Below, piece by piece: positions 42,817 through 51,138 of a DNA stretch of 64,000 bases (the stretch's first letter is position 1; each line of letters begins with the position of its first letter). The position numbers were made by a program, and so were the translations under genes. The notes below the pieces were generated by a model. That model worked only from the letters and a program-made list of their open reading frames with translations, did not search any database and had not been told where the DNA came from. The DNA comes from Leucobacter triazinivorans (GTDB lineage: Bacteria; Actinomycetota; Actinomycetes; Actinomycetales; Microbacteriaceae), in contig NZ_CP035806.1 in assembly GCF_004208635.1 (NCBI RefSeq), forward strand, positions 1,674,001 through 1,738,000, read 5' to 3'.

Positions 42817-43658
42817 CGGATCAGCCGACCCTCTGGGACGACACCGACGCCCTGCTCACGACGTGGCGGGGGTGGCAAGTGGCCCAGGGCCTTTCTGATC
42901 GCACCTATGACGAGCGGGACGCGACGATGCGGCACCTGTTCGAGGTCACCGGGGCGACGCCTCGCACGCTCGCCCCGTTCCACATCATCATGTACACGGG
43001 TCGCCCCGAGCTGTCGGACGCGAGCCGGTACAGCTATCACGCAACCATCCGGGCGTTCTGCGCCTGGATGGTGAAGGCCCGTGTGCGTCTCGACGATCCC
43101 ACCGACGAGACGCCGAAGCCGAAGCGAGCGCGCACGAAACCGCGCCCGCTGAGTTTCGAGGCGGTGCGGGCGATCTACGATGCTGCGAATCGCGAGCGTA
43201 CGCGCGCGTACATCCTGCTCGCGGTGCTCTCGGGGATGCGCATTCACGAGATCGCGAAGATCCGGGGCGAGGATATCGACCTGGATCGGGGAACGCTCAT
43301 CATCGAGGGCAAGGGCGGTGTAGTCGAGATCGTGCCACTTCACGACGAGCTGCGCGCGCTCGCGGCGCGGTGGCCCCGGGCGGGCCACTGGTTCCCCGCC
43401 TACACAGTCGAGGGGTGCGTGGGCCGCAAGGCCGTATATGCAGCGATCAAGGGCGCGATGCAGCGCGCGGGGTACGGGCATGCGAAGCCGCACATGCTGC
43501 GCCACTCCTACGGTACGGAGCTGCTCGGCCGCGGCGCCGACCTCCGCGTCGTACAGGAGCTGATGCGGCACGCCGATGTGAGCACGACCCAGCTCTACAC
43601 CGATATCCACTGGGCGTCCAAGGTTGCCGCGGTCGGCACTCTCCGGCTCGCGGCGTAG
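42813..43658 (+). CDS. int: tyrosine-type site-specific integrase with C-terminal LAA tag
   Basis: A 281-residue tyrosine recombinase. The SAM-like N-terminal domain covers about 10-95. Catalytic residues are R in 'SGMRIHEIAKIRGED' (about 145), K in 'EGKGGVVEIVPL', 'HMLRHSYG' (H/R near 225-228), H in 'MRHADVSTT' and the nucleophile Y in 'TQLYTDI' near 264. It recombines attP with attB in tRNA-Thr. The last residues are TLRLAA; a terminal LAA resembles the SsrA degradation tag and suggests ClpXP turnover, as reported for integrases of integration-dependent-immunity phages. Confidence 0.93.
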   Translation: MTDQPTLWDDTDALLTTWRGWQVAQGLSDRTYDERDATMRHLFEVTGATPRTLAPFHIIMYTGRPELSDASRYSYHATIRAFCAWMVKARVRLDDPTDETPKPKRARTKPRPLSFEAVRAIYDAANRERTRAYILLAVLSGMRIHEIAKIRGEDIDLDRGTLIIEGKGGVVEIVPLHDELRALAARWPRAGHWFPAYTVEGCVGRKAVYAAIKGAMQRAGYGHAKPHMLRHSYGTELLGRGADLRVVQELMRHADVSTTQLYTDIHWASKVAAVGTLRLAA

Positions 43659-43673
43659 GGATAGGATCGCAGC

Positions 43674-43961
43674 ATGAGTGAGACGCAGAAGGATTATCAC
43701 GCCCCAATCAAGGGTGCCGCGAAGCTCGCGCCCCGCGCGCTCGGGCCATTCCGCCTGCTCCTTTGGGCTGGGGTCGTGCTGCTCGCCCTGGGGCTTTTCT
43801 GGGTGCTGCGCGGATCCGCTGCGGGCGGCTCCGGGGTCGAGGAGGAGCTGCTGAACGCTGCGCGCATGGGCGTGGGCGGAACATTGTTCGGCTGGGCCGC
43901 GCCCTTCCTCGCTGGGGCGGCGGTGGTCGCTGCGGTGGGCAAGCGTGAGGGTGACGAGTAG
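43674..43961 (+). CDS. small prophage membrane protein
   Basis: A 95-residue protein with two hydrophobic segments (about 25-45 and 66-86) and a short Gly/Glu-rich loop between. GATAGGATCGC lies before the ATG. No family recognised; a lysogen-expressed membrane (for example exclusion) protein is possible given its place after int, but nothing in the sequence proves it. Confidence 0.55.
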   Translation: MSETQKDYHAPIKGAAKLAPRALGPFRLLLWAGVVLLALGLFWVLRGSAAGGSGVEEELLNAARMGVGGTLFGWAAPFLAGAAVVAAVGKREGDE

Positions 43962-43989
43962 CACTCACTCGGCTGCACCCCTTGCGCAG

Positions 43990-44010
43990 ATACTAACGTC
44001 GCGTTAGTAT
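43990..44010. promoter_or_regulatory. 21-nt palindrome, candidate prophage operator
   Basis: Perfect 9-bp arms ATACTAACG / CGTTAGTAT with a 3-nt centre. It lies 30 nt before ATG 44040 in an AT-rich patch and could bind a dimeric repressor controlling the small genes that follow. Confidence 0.55.
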
Positions 44011-44039
44011 GGTGTTACATCTTCCGATTGGAGTACATC

Positions 44040-44354
44040 ATGACCACGATCATCTACCGCAGCCACAAGGTCGAGACTCGGGGCGCGGCCTATGCGGCCT
44101 CGGTAGGGGCGGCGGTGCACGAGTTCGAGACGCTGCCGGACGCGCAGGCGGCGGTGGATGCGTGGATCGGTGCTCATCGAGATGCTGCGCTCGTGGCCGC
44201 GCTGGAGGCGGTGCAGGGTGGGGCGTCGAGTTCGGTGGAGGTGTACCGGGAGCGGGGCGAGGTCGATATGCAGATGATCGACTACGCGCTGAATGAGCTG
44301 ACGCGTGAGGGCGTGCTGCGCTCGCCTGCGCCGTTCGCATGGGAGCTGGCGTGA
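44040..44354 (+). CDS. prophage protein of unknown function
   Basis: A 104-residue, mostly helical protein beginning 'MTTIIYRSHKVETRGAAY'. GGAG lies 6 nt before the ATG. No family recognised. It overlaps the next gene by GTGA and lies behind a strong palindrome, so it may be a regulated lysogeny or antisuperinfection gene. That is only a positional guess. Confidence 0.55.
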   Translation: MTTIIYRSHKVETRGAAYAASVGAAVHEFETLPDAQAAVDAWIGAHRDAALVAALEAVQGGASSSVEVYRERGEVDMQMIDYALNELTREGVLRSPAPFAWELA

Positions 44355-44557
44355 CAGACGGAGCGGAGGGCGGCCGAGTGGCTGCCCTCCGCTCGGCTGC
44401 TGCGGCGGTCGCCGACGCTGAGCGGCTGGTGGAGCGTGAGCGCGACGTGCTGCGCGAGGTCGCGCGGGCCGCACGGTCGGAGGGTATGAGCATGTATCGC
44501 ATCGCGCAGGTGACGGGCTACACCGAACCTCGGGTAGCCCGTCTGGTGCGCGACTAG
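44351..44557 (+). CDS. small HTH-like prophage protein
   Basis: A 68-residue protein with an Ala/Glu/Arg-rich helix (about 8-45) and a C-terminal 'MSMYRIAQVTGYTEPRVARLVRD' that reads as a helix-turn-helix. The GTG start overlaps the previous stop (GTGA), so the two are co-translated. It is the last rightward gene; the leftward late block ends 2 nt beyond it. Confidence 0.55.
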   Translation: MTDGAEGGRVAALRSAAAAVADAERLVERERDVLREVARAARSEGMSMYRIAQVTGYTEPRVARLVRD

Positions 44558-44558
44558 C

Positions 44559-44753
44559 TCACTCTGCGGCGTGGTCGCCTATCTGTGTGTCGGGTGCGGG
44601 GATCTTGACGTTCGCTCCCGCGATGATGTTGGTGGTGATCCAGCCGAGGGCGACGCCCATCGTGGCGAGGTCGTCCGCGATGTAGGCGAGTACCGCGATG
44701 ATGCTCGCGGCGATGGTGGCGATGCTGTAGAGGGCGAGGCGGGTCCAGTGCAT
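44559..44753 (-). CDS. holin-like small membrane protein
   Basis: A 64-residue protein with one or two hydrophobic helices (about 5-25 and 30-46) and a charged C-terminus. It is the last gene of the late block, next to a second small membrane protein and the M23 lysin, which is the usual place of a holin. No sequence family can be assigned. Confidence 0.55.
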   Translation of the reverse strand: MHWTRLALYSIATIAASIIAVLAYIADDLATMGVALGWITTNIIAGANVKIPAPDTQIGDHAAE

Positions 44754-44755
44754 GG

Positions 44756-44995
44756 TTAGTCTCCTGTCTGGTAGAGGTGTTTGATGTGGTCGGGTGGTGA
44801 TGGGGGTGGGCCGATGCGGCCGCGGTAGATGTGGTCGATCAGGTCACGGGTGTACGCCCACAAGCCGTGGTTGGTGACTTCGGCGCGGATCATGCGCCGC
44901 CAGAGCAGGCCCGCGAGGGTCGCGCAGGCCGTGATGACGGCCGCTCCGAGCACGCCGCCTGCTGCGATGAGCGCGGCGAGCACGGGCGCGCTCAT
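44756..44995 (-). CDS. small membrane protein of the lysis module
   Basis: A 79-residue protein with one N-terminal transmembrane helix (about 4-30) and a cytoplasmic part 'HGLWAYTRDLIDHIYRGRIGPPPSP'. The start ATG 44995 follows GGGAG and overlaps the lysin stop by 4 nt. It is a candidate holin or pinholin, with the 64-residue neighbour as the alternative or partner. Confidence 0.6.
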   Translation of the reverse strand: MSAPVLAALIAAGGVLGAAVITACATLAGLLWRRMIRAEVTNHGLWAYTRDLIDHIYRGRIGPPPSPPDHIKHLYQTGD

Positions 44996-45648
44996 CGCTC
45001 CCGCCCGACGAGCGCCCTCATGGCGTCGGGGCCTTCTTCGGTGACGGGTACGCCGAGTCCTGCGCGGCGGCGTGCGCGCTGGTAGACGGTCCATTCCAGG
45101 GAGGAGACGGGGCGGGATTTCGGGCGTTTGCCGTGGCTCTCGGTGAGGGATACGGCGTAGACCTTGCTTTGGTCGGTGCGGCGGACGAACATGTCTGCGG
45201 CCATGATGGGGAACTCCTCTGCTGTGGGGGTGGGTGTGGATCGGATGTAGGGCATGGGGTCAACGAAGCCGCTGCCGATGAGTAGCTCGCCGTGGAGGTG
45301 TGGGCCGGTGGCGGCTCCGGTCGAGCCGACGTAGCCGATGACCTGCCCGGCTTTCACGGCGTCGCCGGGTTTTACGGCGTAGCCGGAGAGGTGCGCGTAC
45401 CGGGTGGTCACGCGGGCGGACCCGATTTCGATCATGTGTCCGCCTGCTGCGGCACCGCTTGCGAAGCGGTCCCACCATGTGCGGGAGACGCGGCCCGCGT
45501 GCATCGCGAGCACCGGGGTGCCTTCGGGTGCCGCCCAGTCTTGCCCCGTGTGGAGCTGTGCGGGGACGACGCCGGGGATCGCGGCACGCCACCCGTAGCC
45601 GTCGGTTTCGCGGCCCTTGGGGCAGGGGTTGACGAGTCGAATGCTCAT
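44992..45648 (-). CDS. M23-family peptidoglycan endopeptidase (phage lysin)
   Basis: A 218-residue protein. The LytM/M23 zinc peptidase covers about 10-125: 'HTGQDWAAPEGTPVLAMHAGRV' carries the HxxxD ligands, 'RYAHLSGYAVKPGDAVKAGQVIGYVGSTG' and 'GPHLHGEL' the HxH. The last ~90 residues ('FVRRTDQSKVYAVSLTESHGKR') may bind the wall or the tail. It cleaves peptide cross-links and could be the endolysin or a tail-tip hydrolase; adjacency to holin-like genes favours endolysin. Confidence 0.87.
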   Translation of the reverse strand: MSIRLVNPCPKGRETDGYGWRAAIPGVVPAQLHTGQDWAAPEGTPVLAMHAGRVSRTWWDRFASGAAAGGHMIEIGSARVTTRYAHLSGYAVKPGDAVKAGQVIGYVGSTGAATGPHLHGELLIGSGFVDPMPYIRSTPTPTAEEFPIMAADMFVRRTDQSKVYAVSLTESHGKRPKSRPVSSLEWTVYQRARRRAGLGVPVTEEGPDAMRALVGRER

Positions 45649-46169
45649 TAGAGGCCTGCCTTCACGATGCGCCAGGTGAAATGGCACGCGGTTTGTGTGG
45701 CGGCCTGCACGATCATGTGACGGAGCGAGAGCGTGGTGCGGTCGGCGTGGCGCGTGTGGCCGATGAGCGAGACGAACGTAAACCCGGACGAGGGGGGCGC
45801 GTGTCCGACGAGGATGGTTTCATCGAGGGCGAGCACGGTGGGGATATCTACGATGACGGTGCGCACGTAGAGCGTGATGGGGCCGGATGCTCCGCCCAGA
45901 TCCCACGAGGCGGCAGGGCCGGAGGCGTAGCCTTCGTGGAGTCGCCATTTGCCGTCCGGGCCGGTGGAGTAGAGGCGCTGGTCTCCGTCGGTGTCCTGCC
46001 ACATCGCCCCGGCTGGTGCGGGGTCGAGCGCGTCGCGATTCGCCCCCGGCCCAGACAGGTACGTCATCGCATCCGAGATGGAGCCCTGGCCGAGATTGAG
46101 GAGGTCGGAGAACGTTGCTTCGTCGTCGGCTTCGGTGTACTGATGGATGCCTTTGAGGTCGAGCGGCAT
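45648..46169 (-). CDS. tail-tip or receptor-region protein of unknown family
   Basis: A 173-residue protein. The N-terminus ('MPLDLKGIHQYTEADDEATFSDLLNLGQGSISDAM') is like the start of phage minor tail or fibre proteins; the C-terminal ~80 residues are beta-rich. AGAAAGGAC precedes the ATG. It sits between the tail protein and the lysin, the usual place for host-contact proteins. Function is inferred only from position. Confidence 0.6.
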   Translation of the reverse strand: MPLDLKGIHQYTEADDEATFSDLLNLGQGSISDAMTYLSGPGANRDALDPAPAGAMWQDTDGDQRLYSTGPDGKWRLHEGYASGPAASWDLGGASGPITLYVRTVIVDIPTVLALDETILVGHAPPSSGFTFVSLIGHTRHADRTTLSLRHMIVQAATQTACHFTWRIVKAGL

Positions 46170-46184
46170 GATGTGTGGTCCTTT

Positions 46185-47465
46185 CTAGATGACGTCGCGG
46201 AAGCCGAATGTGGTTTCGGCGTCGGGGTAGGTGTGGGTGAGGGTGGCGAGTGTGCCGTGGTGGACGGGCACGACCGGGGTGCCGTGCGCGTCGTACGGGG
46301 GTAGGCGGACCTCGACGCGGTGCCCGGGGCGCAATCCGAGCTGCACGGTGGCGTGTGCGGTGGCGCGTCCTGCACGGGTGCGGGATCGGGTGACGAGCTG
46401 CTCGGCGGCGCCGGGGAGGTGCCGGATCCCGGGGCGGGTCTCGTGGAGGATGCGGGTTGCACCGGGCATCATGTACACGTCCCAGCGGCGCGGGTCGAGG
46501 GGCTCCGCGTCGAGGTACTCGACCATCGCCCCGTCGTAGTAGGCGGTCTCGTAGTCCGTGACGGGCTCCCACCGGCTCAGGTTGTCGGTCGCGTCGAGGA
46601 TGACCGGCGCGGTCTCCGTGCTGCGGGGGTGGAGGCGGTGCAGGCCGTCGGTGTCGGCGTAGAGCGTCCATCCCACGGCCTCCAGGATCGGCTGCAAAAA
46701 CTCCCACGCGCTGACGGCGGGGTCCCAGAGCGCGGATTCTGGGATCGCGATATCCGGGCCGGGATGCAGACCGATCGAGTAGACCGGGTTCGAGCCTGCG
46801 GCGATCTCGGTGAGCACCTCATGCACGACCTGCCGCAGCGAGAACCTCTCGGTGAACGTCTTCGCGGTGGTGCTGGTGCGGCGGTAGTCGTGTAGGCGGG
46901 TGTCCTCTCCCGCGACCTCGTAGACGATGGTGCCCTCCTGCGCAGACGGGAGGATGCGGCGCACGCGCAGCCGGAGCAGGAGCCGCTCGGTGGGGCGGAT
47001 CCGGTACGAGCCGCCCGCGACGCGCAGCCGCCCCGTGATCGCATCCACATCCCCTGCGTGGTCGGTCGTGACCGCCGCCACCGCACCACCCCAAAGGCCG
47101 GTCGCGGTGGAGAGGGGTTCGATGTGCTCGCCCGGGTTCCACGGTCGGGTGAGATCCTCCCGCCACCTGGCGACACTGCCCCCAAACCGGGCCGTGAGCG
47201 CAGCGCACGAGCCGCCCGGGTCGCCGTCACCTGCGACACCCAGCATCGGCCCGTACCGGGTCACTAGCTCCAGTGTGATCGTGTCGCCCTGGTGTTTCCA
47301 GAGGAGCCCGCCGGAGAGGTCGGCGGTATCGGGGACGGTGATCGTGCCCTGCATACGGGGCGACCATTCTTCGTCCATGCTCAGGGATACGCTGATCGGC
47401 TCGGCCAGTGGGGCGAGCGTGATCCGCTCCAGCAGGCGCGCCGAGACCGCACGGATCGGGATCAC
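46185..47465 (-). CDS. minor tail protein
   Basis: A 426-residue protein, beta-rich: 'LAEPISVSLSMDEEWSPRMQGTITVPD', 'GEDTRLHDYRRTSTTAKTF', 'YSIGLHPGPDIAIPESALWDP' and 'GHRVEVRLPPYD'. The pattern is that of siphophage tail-hub or baseplate proteins downstream of the tape measure. Start GTG 47465 overlaps the previous gene by 4 nt (GTGA). The exact role is not identified. Confidence 0.7.
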   Translation of the reverse strand: MIPIRAVSARLLERITLAPLAEPISVSLSMDEEWSPRMQGTITVPDTADLSGGLLWKHQGDTITLELVTRYGPMLGVAGDGDPGGSCAALTARFGGSVARWREDLTRPWNPGEHIEPLSTATGLWGGAVAAVTTDHAGDVDAITGRLRVAGGSYRIRPTERLLLRLRVRRILPSAQEGTIVYEVAGEDTRLHDYRRTSTTAKTFTERFSLRQVVHEVLTEIAAGSNPVYSIGLHPGPDIAIPESALWDPAVSAWEFLQPILEAVGWTLYADTDGLHRLHPRSTETAPVILDATDNLSRWEPVTDYETAYYDGAMVEYLDAEPLDPRRWDVYMMPGATRILHETRPGIRHLPGAAEQLVTRSRTRAGRATAHATVQLGLRPGHRVEVRLPPYDAHGTPVVPVHHGTLATLTHTYPDAETTFGFRDVI

Positions 47466-47818
47466 TGCCCGACCTCCCGCACCTCAGCGGTCACGATCCA
47501 CACCGCCGCATTCTCCGGGTCCAGCTCGCGGCGCACCGTACCGACCACGGCATACTGCATCGAGTGCGTGGGCCTGCCCTCCTCGGTGATCGAGAGGATG
47601 CCCGGGCGGGCGTGCATCTGCTCGCACGCCTCGCTCTCCGCCTCCGAATTGAACAGCAACGCGACCGCGACACGGCGGGGGGTTGCGGGGGCGACCGTCA
47701 ACGCGATGCCGCCACTGAGGAGGGTGTGTTCGCGGGTGTTGCTGTCCCGGTCGGACACGTACTGCATCCACACCTTCGGGTGCAGCGTCGTCACACCATC
47801 AGAAATCGTTGTCGTCAC
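47462..47818 (-). CDS. distal-tail region protein
   Basis: A 118-residue protein beginning 'MTTTISDGVTTLHPKVWMQY', with a beta-rich body. It comes directly after the tape measure, where distal tail proteins are usually encoded, though it is shorter than most. GTG 47818 overlaps the tape measure stop by 4 nt. No family recognised from sequence. Confidence 0.6.
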   Translation of the reverse strand: MTTTISDGVTTLHPKVWMQYVSDRDSNTREHTLLSGGIALTVAPATPRRVAVALLFNSEAESEACEQMHARPGILSITEEGRPTHSMQYAVVGTVRRELDPENAAVWIVTAEVREVGQ

Positions 47819-49503
47819 GGTACGGGCTTCCCTTCCCTCGTCCGAACATCCGCCGTCACCTGCACAGTGCGCGCGCGGGTCAAGCGGTTCAGGGCCTGCT
47901 CTGCCGCCCACGTCGACGCCTGTGCGGTGATCTTCGCGGTGCGATTCCGGGCCACTGAGCGCAGCGCCGACGAGGCCAGCGTCGTCTGCGCCTTCGCGGT
48001 GATCTTCGCGGTGCGCTTCTTGTCTGCCACGCCGTCGAGGTCACGGGCCGCGGTGCGGGTCTCCGCGCTCCCCTTGATCGTGGTATCACGGTCTGCGGAG
48101 GCCGCTTCGAGCGCACTCACCGCGCCCTCAGTGTCTGCCTCGCCGGTCATCTTCGCGGTGATCGGGGTTCCATCGACGATGGACTGCCCGCCGTCGAGCA
48201 TCGCTCGGAGCTGCTCGACGTACTGCTCGTCGTACCCCCCGTTGATGAGATCTTGCAGCATCGGCGCGAAATCTAGACCCTTGTCGAGGATCGCCTGTAC
48301 CTCGTCGTGAGAGAGCCCGAATCTGCTCGCGAGATCCTGAACATTCGAGTTGAAATTTGCGGTGGCATCCATCCGGGCCTGCATCGCCGCGAGATACCCG
48401 GCTGGATCAGTGGCCCCGGTCTCTGCGTCGATGAAATCGCCGTACGATCCGATTGCATCGTTCAGCTCACCCTGGAGCGAATCGATAGCTTCGGCCTTCG
48501 CCTCATAGGCAGGACCGTTCGATGCGAGCCAGGCGGCCTCTTCGGCCTCGGCTTCCTCCGCGGCAGTGCTGGCCTTCTCTAGCCCGTCAACGATGGTGCG
48601 CAGGCCGTCGCGCTGGTCTCGGAGGTTCTTGGTCTTCTCCTGGTCCCAGCGCTTATCCTGGTTGTAGCTGGTTTCTGCGGCGGCGAGTCGTTCCTTCTCG
48701 GCTTCGAGCATGTCGCGCAAGCCCTCGGTGTTCCCGGCGTAGGCGTCGGCGAGGCGCTGGAATCCGGTGGCGCTGCCCTCTGCGGCGGCCCGGAGATCTG
48801 CGAGGGAGGTTTCGCCTTCCTCGCTCTCGGAGGCGAGATCTTTGAGGCCCTCGACTATGGCGTCGAGCTGCGCTACAGGGTCGCCGCCGATCTCGATGAG
48901 CTGGCCTGCGAGTTCGCCCACGCGGTCGCGCATGTCTTGCGCTGCCTCTTCTCCCTCTTCGAGCGAGGCCATGATCATGCCGATACCGATTGCACCCGCC
49001 GCGCCTGCGGCCATGCCGACTGGGCCGAGCGCCGAGATTACACCGCCGAAGGTATCTTGAGCGATCTGCGCGAAGTCTTCGGCCTCGCCACGGAACGACG
49101 AGAACGTTTCGGACATGTTCTGCACAGCTTCATCGCCGAACTCGGTGACGGCCTCGCTCGCTCCCGTTGCTCCGTCGCGCATGTCGGAGCGCATCGCGTC
49201 TGAGGCGTCCCCGGTCTCGCGGCGGGCGGTGTCGGCCATGTCTTTGAAGGTGCGTTCGAGGCGCTCGACGCTCTGCTCGGCGTCCTTCGCGCCGTCGCTG
49301 ATCTCATCGCCGATCTTGTCGCCTGCGCGCTTGGCGTCCTTGGCTGCGTCGGTGAGCGCGTCGCCGGTCTTGTCACCGGCTTTCTTCGCGTCCTTCGCTA
49401 CGTCATCGAGCGTGTCGGCCACATCATCGAGGGCTTCCTCCATGTCGTTCGTGCCCTTGAGAAAGCGGACCACGTTTGATAGGAACTTGATCTCGATTGC
49501 CAT
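47815..49503 (-). CDS. tail tape measure protein
   Basis: A 562-residue protein, the longest of the prophage. The N-terminal third is Asp/Ala/Lys-rich coiled coil with heptad-like 'DDVADTLDDVAKDAKKAGDKTGDAL' text. A hydrophobic glycine-rich segment 'GPVGMAAGAAGAIGIGMIMASL' near 175-196 follows. The C-terminus has repeated 'RTAKITAKAQTTLASSALRSVARN'-type units. Such proteins set tail length and line the tube. At about 1.5 Angstrom per residue it predicts a short tail. GGAGA precedes ATG 49503. Confidence 0.88.
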   Translation of the reverse strand: MAIEIKFLSNVVRFLKGTNDMEEALDDVADTLDDVAKDAKKAGDKTGDALTDAAKDAKRAGDKIGDEISDGAKDAEQSVERLERTFKDMADTARRETGDASDAMRSDMRDGATGASEAVTEFGDEAVQNMSETFSSFRGEAEDFAQIAQDTFGGVISALGPVGMAAGAAGAIGIGMIMASLEEGEEAAQDMRDRVGELAGQLIEIGGDPVAQLDAIVEGLKDLASESEEGETSLADLRAAAEGSATGFQRLADAYAGNTEGLRDMLEAEKERLAAAETSYNQDKRWDQEKTKNLRDQRDGLRTIVDGLEKASTAAEEAEAEEAAWLASNGPAYEAKAEAIDSLQGELNDAIGSYGDFIDAETGATDPAGYLAAMQARMDATANFNSNVQDLASRFGLSHDEVQAILDKGLDFAPMLQDLINGGYDEQYVEQLRAMLDGGQSIVDGTPITAKMTGEADTEGAVSALEAASADRDTTIKGSAETRTAARDLDGVADKKRTAKITAKAQTTLASSALRSVARNRTAKITAQASTWAAEQALNRLTRARTVQVTADVRTREGKPVP

Positions 49504-49994
49504 TAGCGTGTCTCCAGGTTCTTGTTGCCGCGGGCGAGGCCCTTTACGATGCCGTTTACCCAGGCGGCGACGATGCGGGGGCCGACCTTGCGGGCTGCGG
49601 GGAAGGCGACTTTGCCGCGCTGTTGACGGGGGCCGAAGTTTCGGCCTGCGATCTGTGTGCGGCGGTTGCCGCGGATCGACACCTCGACGCGCTTGGGGTT
49701 CGCGCCGAACTCTGCACCGTGCCACTGCGTTGCGGGGTTGAGCCCGCCTGAGAGGGAGCGGCGGGAGGTCGCGGCGAGCATCTGGAAGTTGTCGGAGCCG
49801 ACCTTGGCGCGTGCACCGCGCACGATCACCTTCTGCTGCTGCGCGGTCTTCGCGAACTGCTGGAGGGTGGGCTTCCAGGTCGCATTGAGTTCGCGCCGCG
49901 CGCCCGCCCGCATCTCTTTGCGGACGGGCGCGGCGGCAGTCTTGAGCAACAGGATCACGGCCTGTAGCTCGGGAGACTTGCGAACGTCGAGCAT
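49503..49994 (-). CDS. tail-region protein, position of tail assembly chaperone
   Basis: A 163-residue, strongly basic protein starting 'MLDVRKSPELQAVILLLKTAAAPVRKEM' with 'GLNPATQWHGAEFGANPKRVEVSIRG' later. It lies between tail tube and tape measure genes, where chaperones are normal, yet no -1 frameshift partner is visible. It also resembles HK97-gp10-like neck proteins in being basic and of similar size. Its end overlaps the tape measure start by one base. Confidence 0.6.
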   Translation of the reverse strand: MLDVRKSPELQAVILLLKTAAAPVRKEMRAGARRELNATWKPTLQQFAKTAQQQKVIVRGARAKVGSDNFQMLAATSRRSLSGGLNPATQWHGAEFGANPKRVEVSIRGNRRTQIAGRNFGPRQQRGKVAFPAARKVGPRIVAAWVNGIVKGLARGNKNLETR

Positions 49995-49998
49995 CGGC

Positions 49999-50418
49999 TT
50001 ACGGGCCTGCCGGGGTGCGCACGAGGGTGGGCTTGGTGGAGCCCATCGTGACGGTGAACTCGTTGTACGCGCCGACCGCGCCGCCGATCTCCGGGGACAC
50101 GATCTTGATATCGGAGATGAAAGACACCTCGCCGTCATGGTGGGGCTTGTACTCCACCTCGGCGGTCTCACCTTCGTGCTCCAGCAGGAAGTTGCAGAGC
50201 GACGTGGCCGTCTCCCAGTCCTGAATGCCGGTGAGCTCGAACGTGTAGGTGGGGGCCGTCTCGTCGGTGAACACGGCGTCGGGGGTGCCGCCGCGCCATT
50301 CCTGCATGCTGGAGGTGCGCGCGTACCGACAGTTGTTCACGTGCTTGGAGAAACTGTCTTCGCCGACCTTGAGGGTGATCTGCTTGACGAGTCGAGCGTT
50401 GACGGGCTGTTCAGCCAT
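49999..50418 (-). CDS. major tail (tube) protein
   Basis: A 139-residue protein: 'VNARLVKQITLKVGEDSFSKHVNNCRY', 'FELTGIQDWETATSLCNFLLEHEGETAEVEYKP' and 'EVSFISDIKIVSPEIGGAVGAYNEFTVTMGSTKPTLV'. The last part is the beta-sandwich signature of siphophage tube proteins. AGGAG lies before the ATG. Its place between the connector genes and the tape measure supports the call. Confidence 0.82.
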   Translation of the reverse strand: MAEQPVNARLVKQITLKVGEDSFSKHVNNCRYARTSSMQEWRGGTPDAVFTDETAPTYTFELTGIQDWETATSLCNFLLEHEGETAEVEYKPHHDGEVSFISDIKIVSPEIGGAVGAYNEFTVTMGSTKPTLVRTPAGP

Positions 50419-50431
50419 GATGGTGCTCCTT

Positions 50432-50806
50432 TTAGTTGTAGAAGTCTTCGGTGATGGTGAGGGAGTAGCCGGGGAGATCCGGCGCGCCGTCCGTGCCCTC
50501 TCGCGCGCCGGGTTCGGCGGCGTCGAGCGGGAGCGGGGAGGCAATCAGGGCGTCGAGAATCGGGTCGATAGCGCCCATTGCGTCGAGCGCATCCCCGGCC
50601 TTGCCGAGCACCCAGACGGTCCAGGTGCAACGGGTGACCTGCGGCACCGGGAACTCCAGGCGCGGGGCCGGGTGGACGAACACGACACCCTCCGCCTGGC
50701 GGCGCTTGTCGAGGTCGCGGGCGTCACTCGTGACGGGGACGCCCTCGGGCACGTGCTCCGCGATGGTGTCGCGGATCTGGGCGAGTCGTTCGGTGCGAGT
50801 GCTCAT
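50432..50806 (-). CDS. tail terminator-like protein
   Basis: A 124-residue protein with an N-terminal helix 'RTERLAQIRDTIAEHVPEGVPV' and a beta-rich end 'GYSLTITEDFYN'. Size and place, directly before the tube gene, fit tail terminator proteins. The ATG overlaps the upstream connector stop by 4 nt. No residue-level signature was recognised. Confidence 0.6.
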   Translation of the reverse strand: MSTRTERLAQIRDTIAEHVPEGVPVTSDARDLDKRRQAEGVVFVHPAPRLEFPVPQVTRCTWTVWVLGKAGDALDAMGAIDPILDALIASPLPLDAAEPGAREGTDGAPDLPGYSLTITEDFYN

Positions 50807-51135
50807 CGTGAGATCCCAGGGGTCGCGTAGGGGGCAAGCATCGGATACACCGTGCTCATGGGGTCTTTCGAGATCCGCATCGGGACCACCTCTCCGCTGC
50901 CGAATGTCGTGATCCCGTTCCGGGCGAGGCGACGGTAGAACACCGCCGCCCCGCACTCGGTCACAGCGAGCGCCCCCACCATGGCCGGGATCGCCGCCGA
51001 GCCTGCCGCGCCCAGGTGACGGGTCACCATGTCGAGCGCGGCGCGAGCGTCTGCGCTCACGCTCTCATCGCTGGGGTCTTCCTCAAGGTGCTTGGCGAGC
51101 GCCTGCACGGCCTGGGCTTCGGTGGGAAGTGGCAT
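50803..51135 (-). CDS. head-tail connector-like protein
   Basis: A 110-residue protein; the N-terminal half is helical ('EAQAVQALAKHLEEDPSDESVSADARAALDMVTRHLG'), as in HK97 gp6-type adaptors, and the rest is less regular. It follows the capsid gene by 3 nt. The call is from size and order. Confidence 0.6.
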   Translation of the reverse strand: MPLPTEAQAVQALAKHLEEDPSDESVSADARAALDMVTRHLGAAGSAAIPAMVGALAVTECGAAVFYRRLARNGITTFGSGEVVPMRISKDPMSTVYPMLAPYATPGISR

Positions 51136-51138
51136 GGG

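Noticed and set aside
49503..50418. Programmed -1 frameshift pair of tail assembly chaperones
   Set aside because: Only one frame carries a gene between tail tube and tape measure; no slippery site with an overlapping second frame was found.
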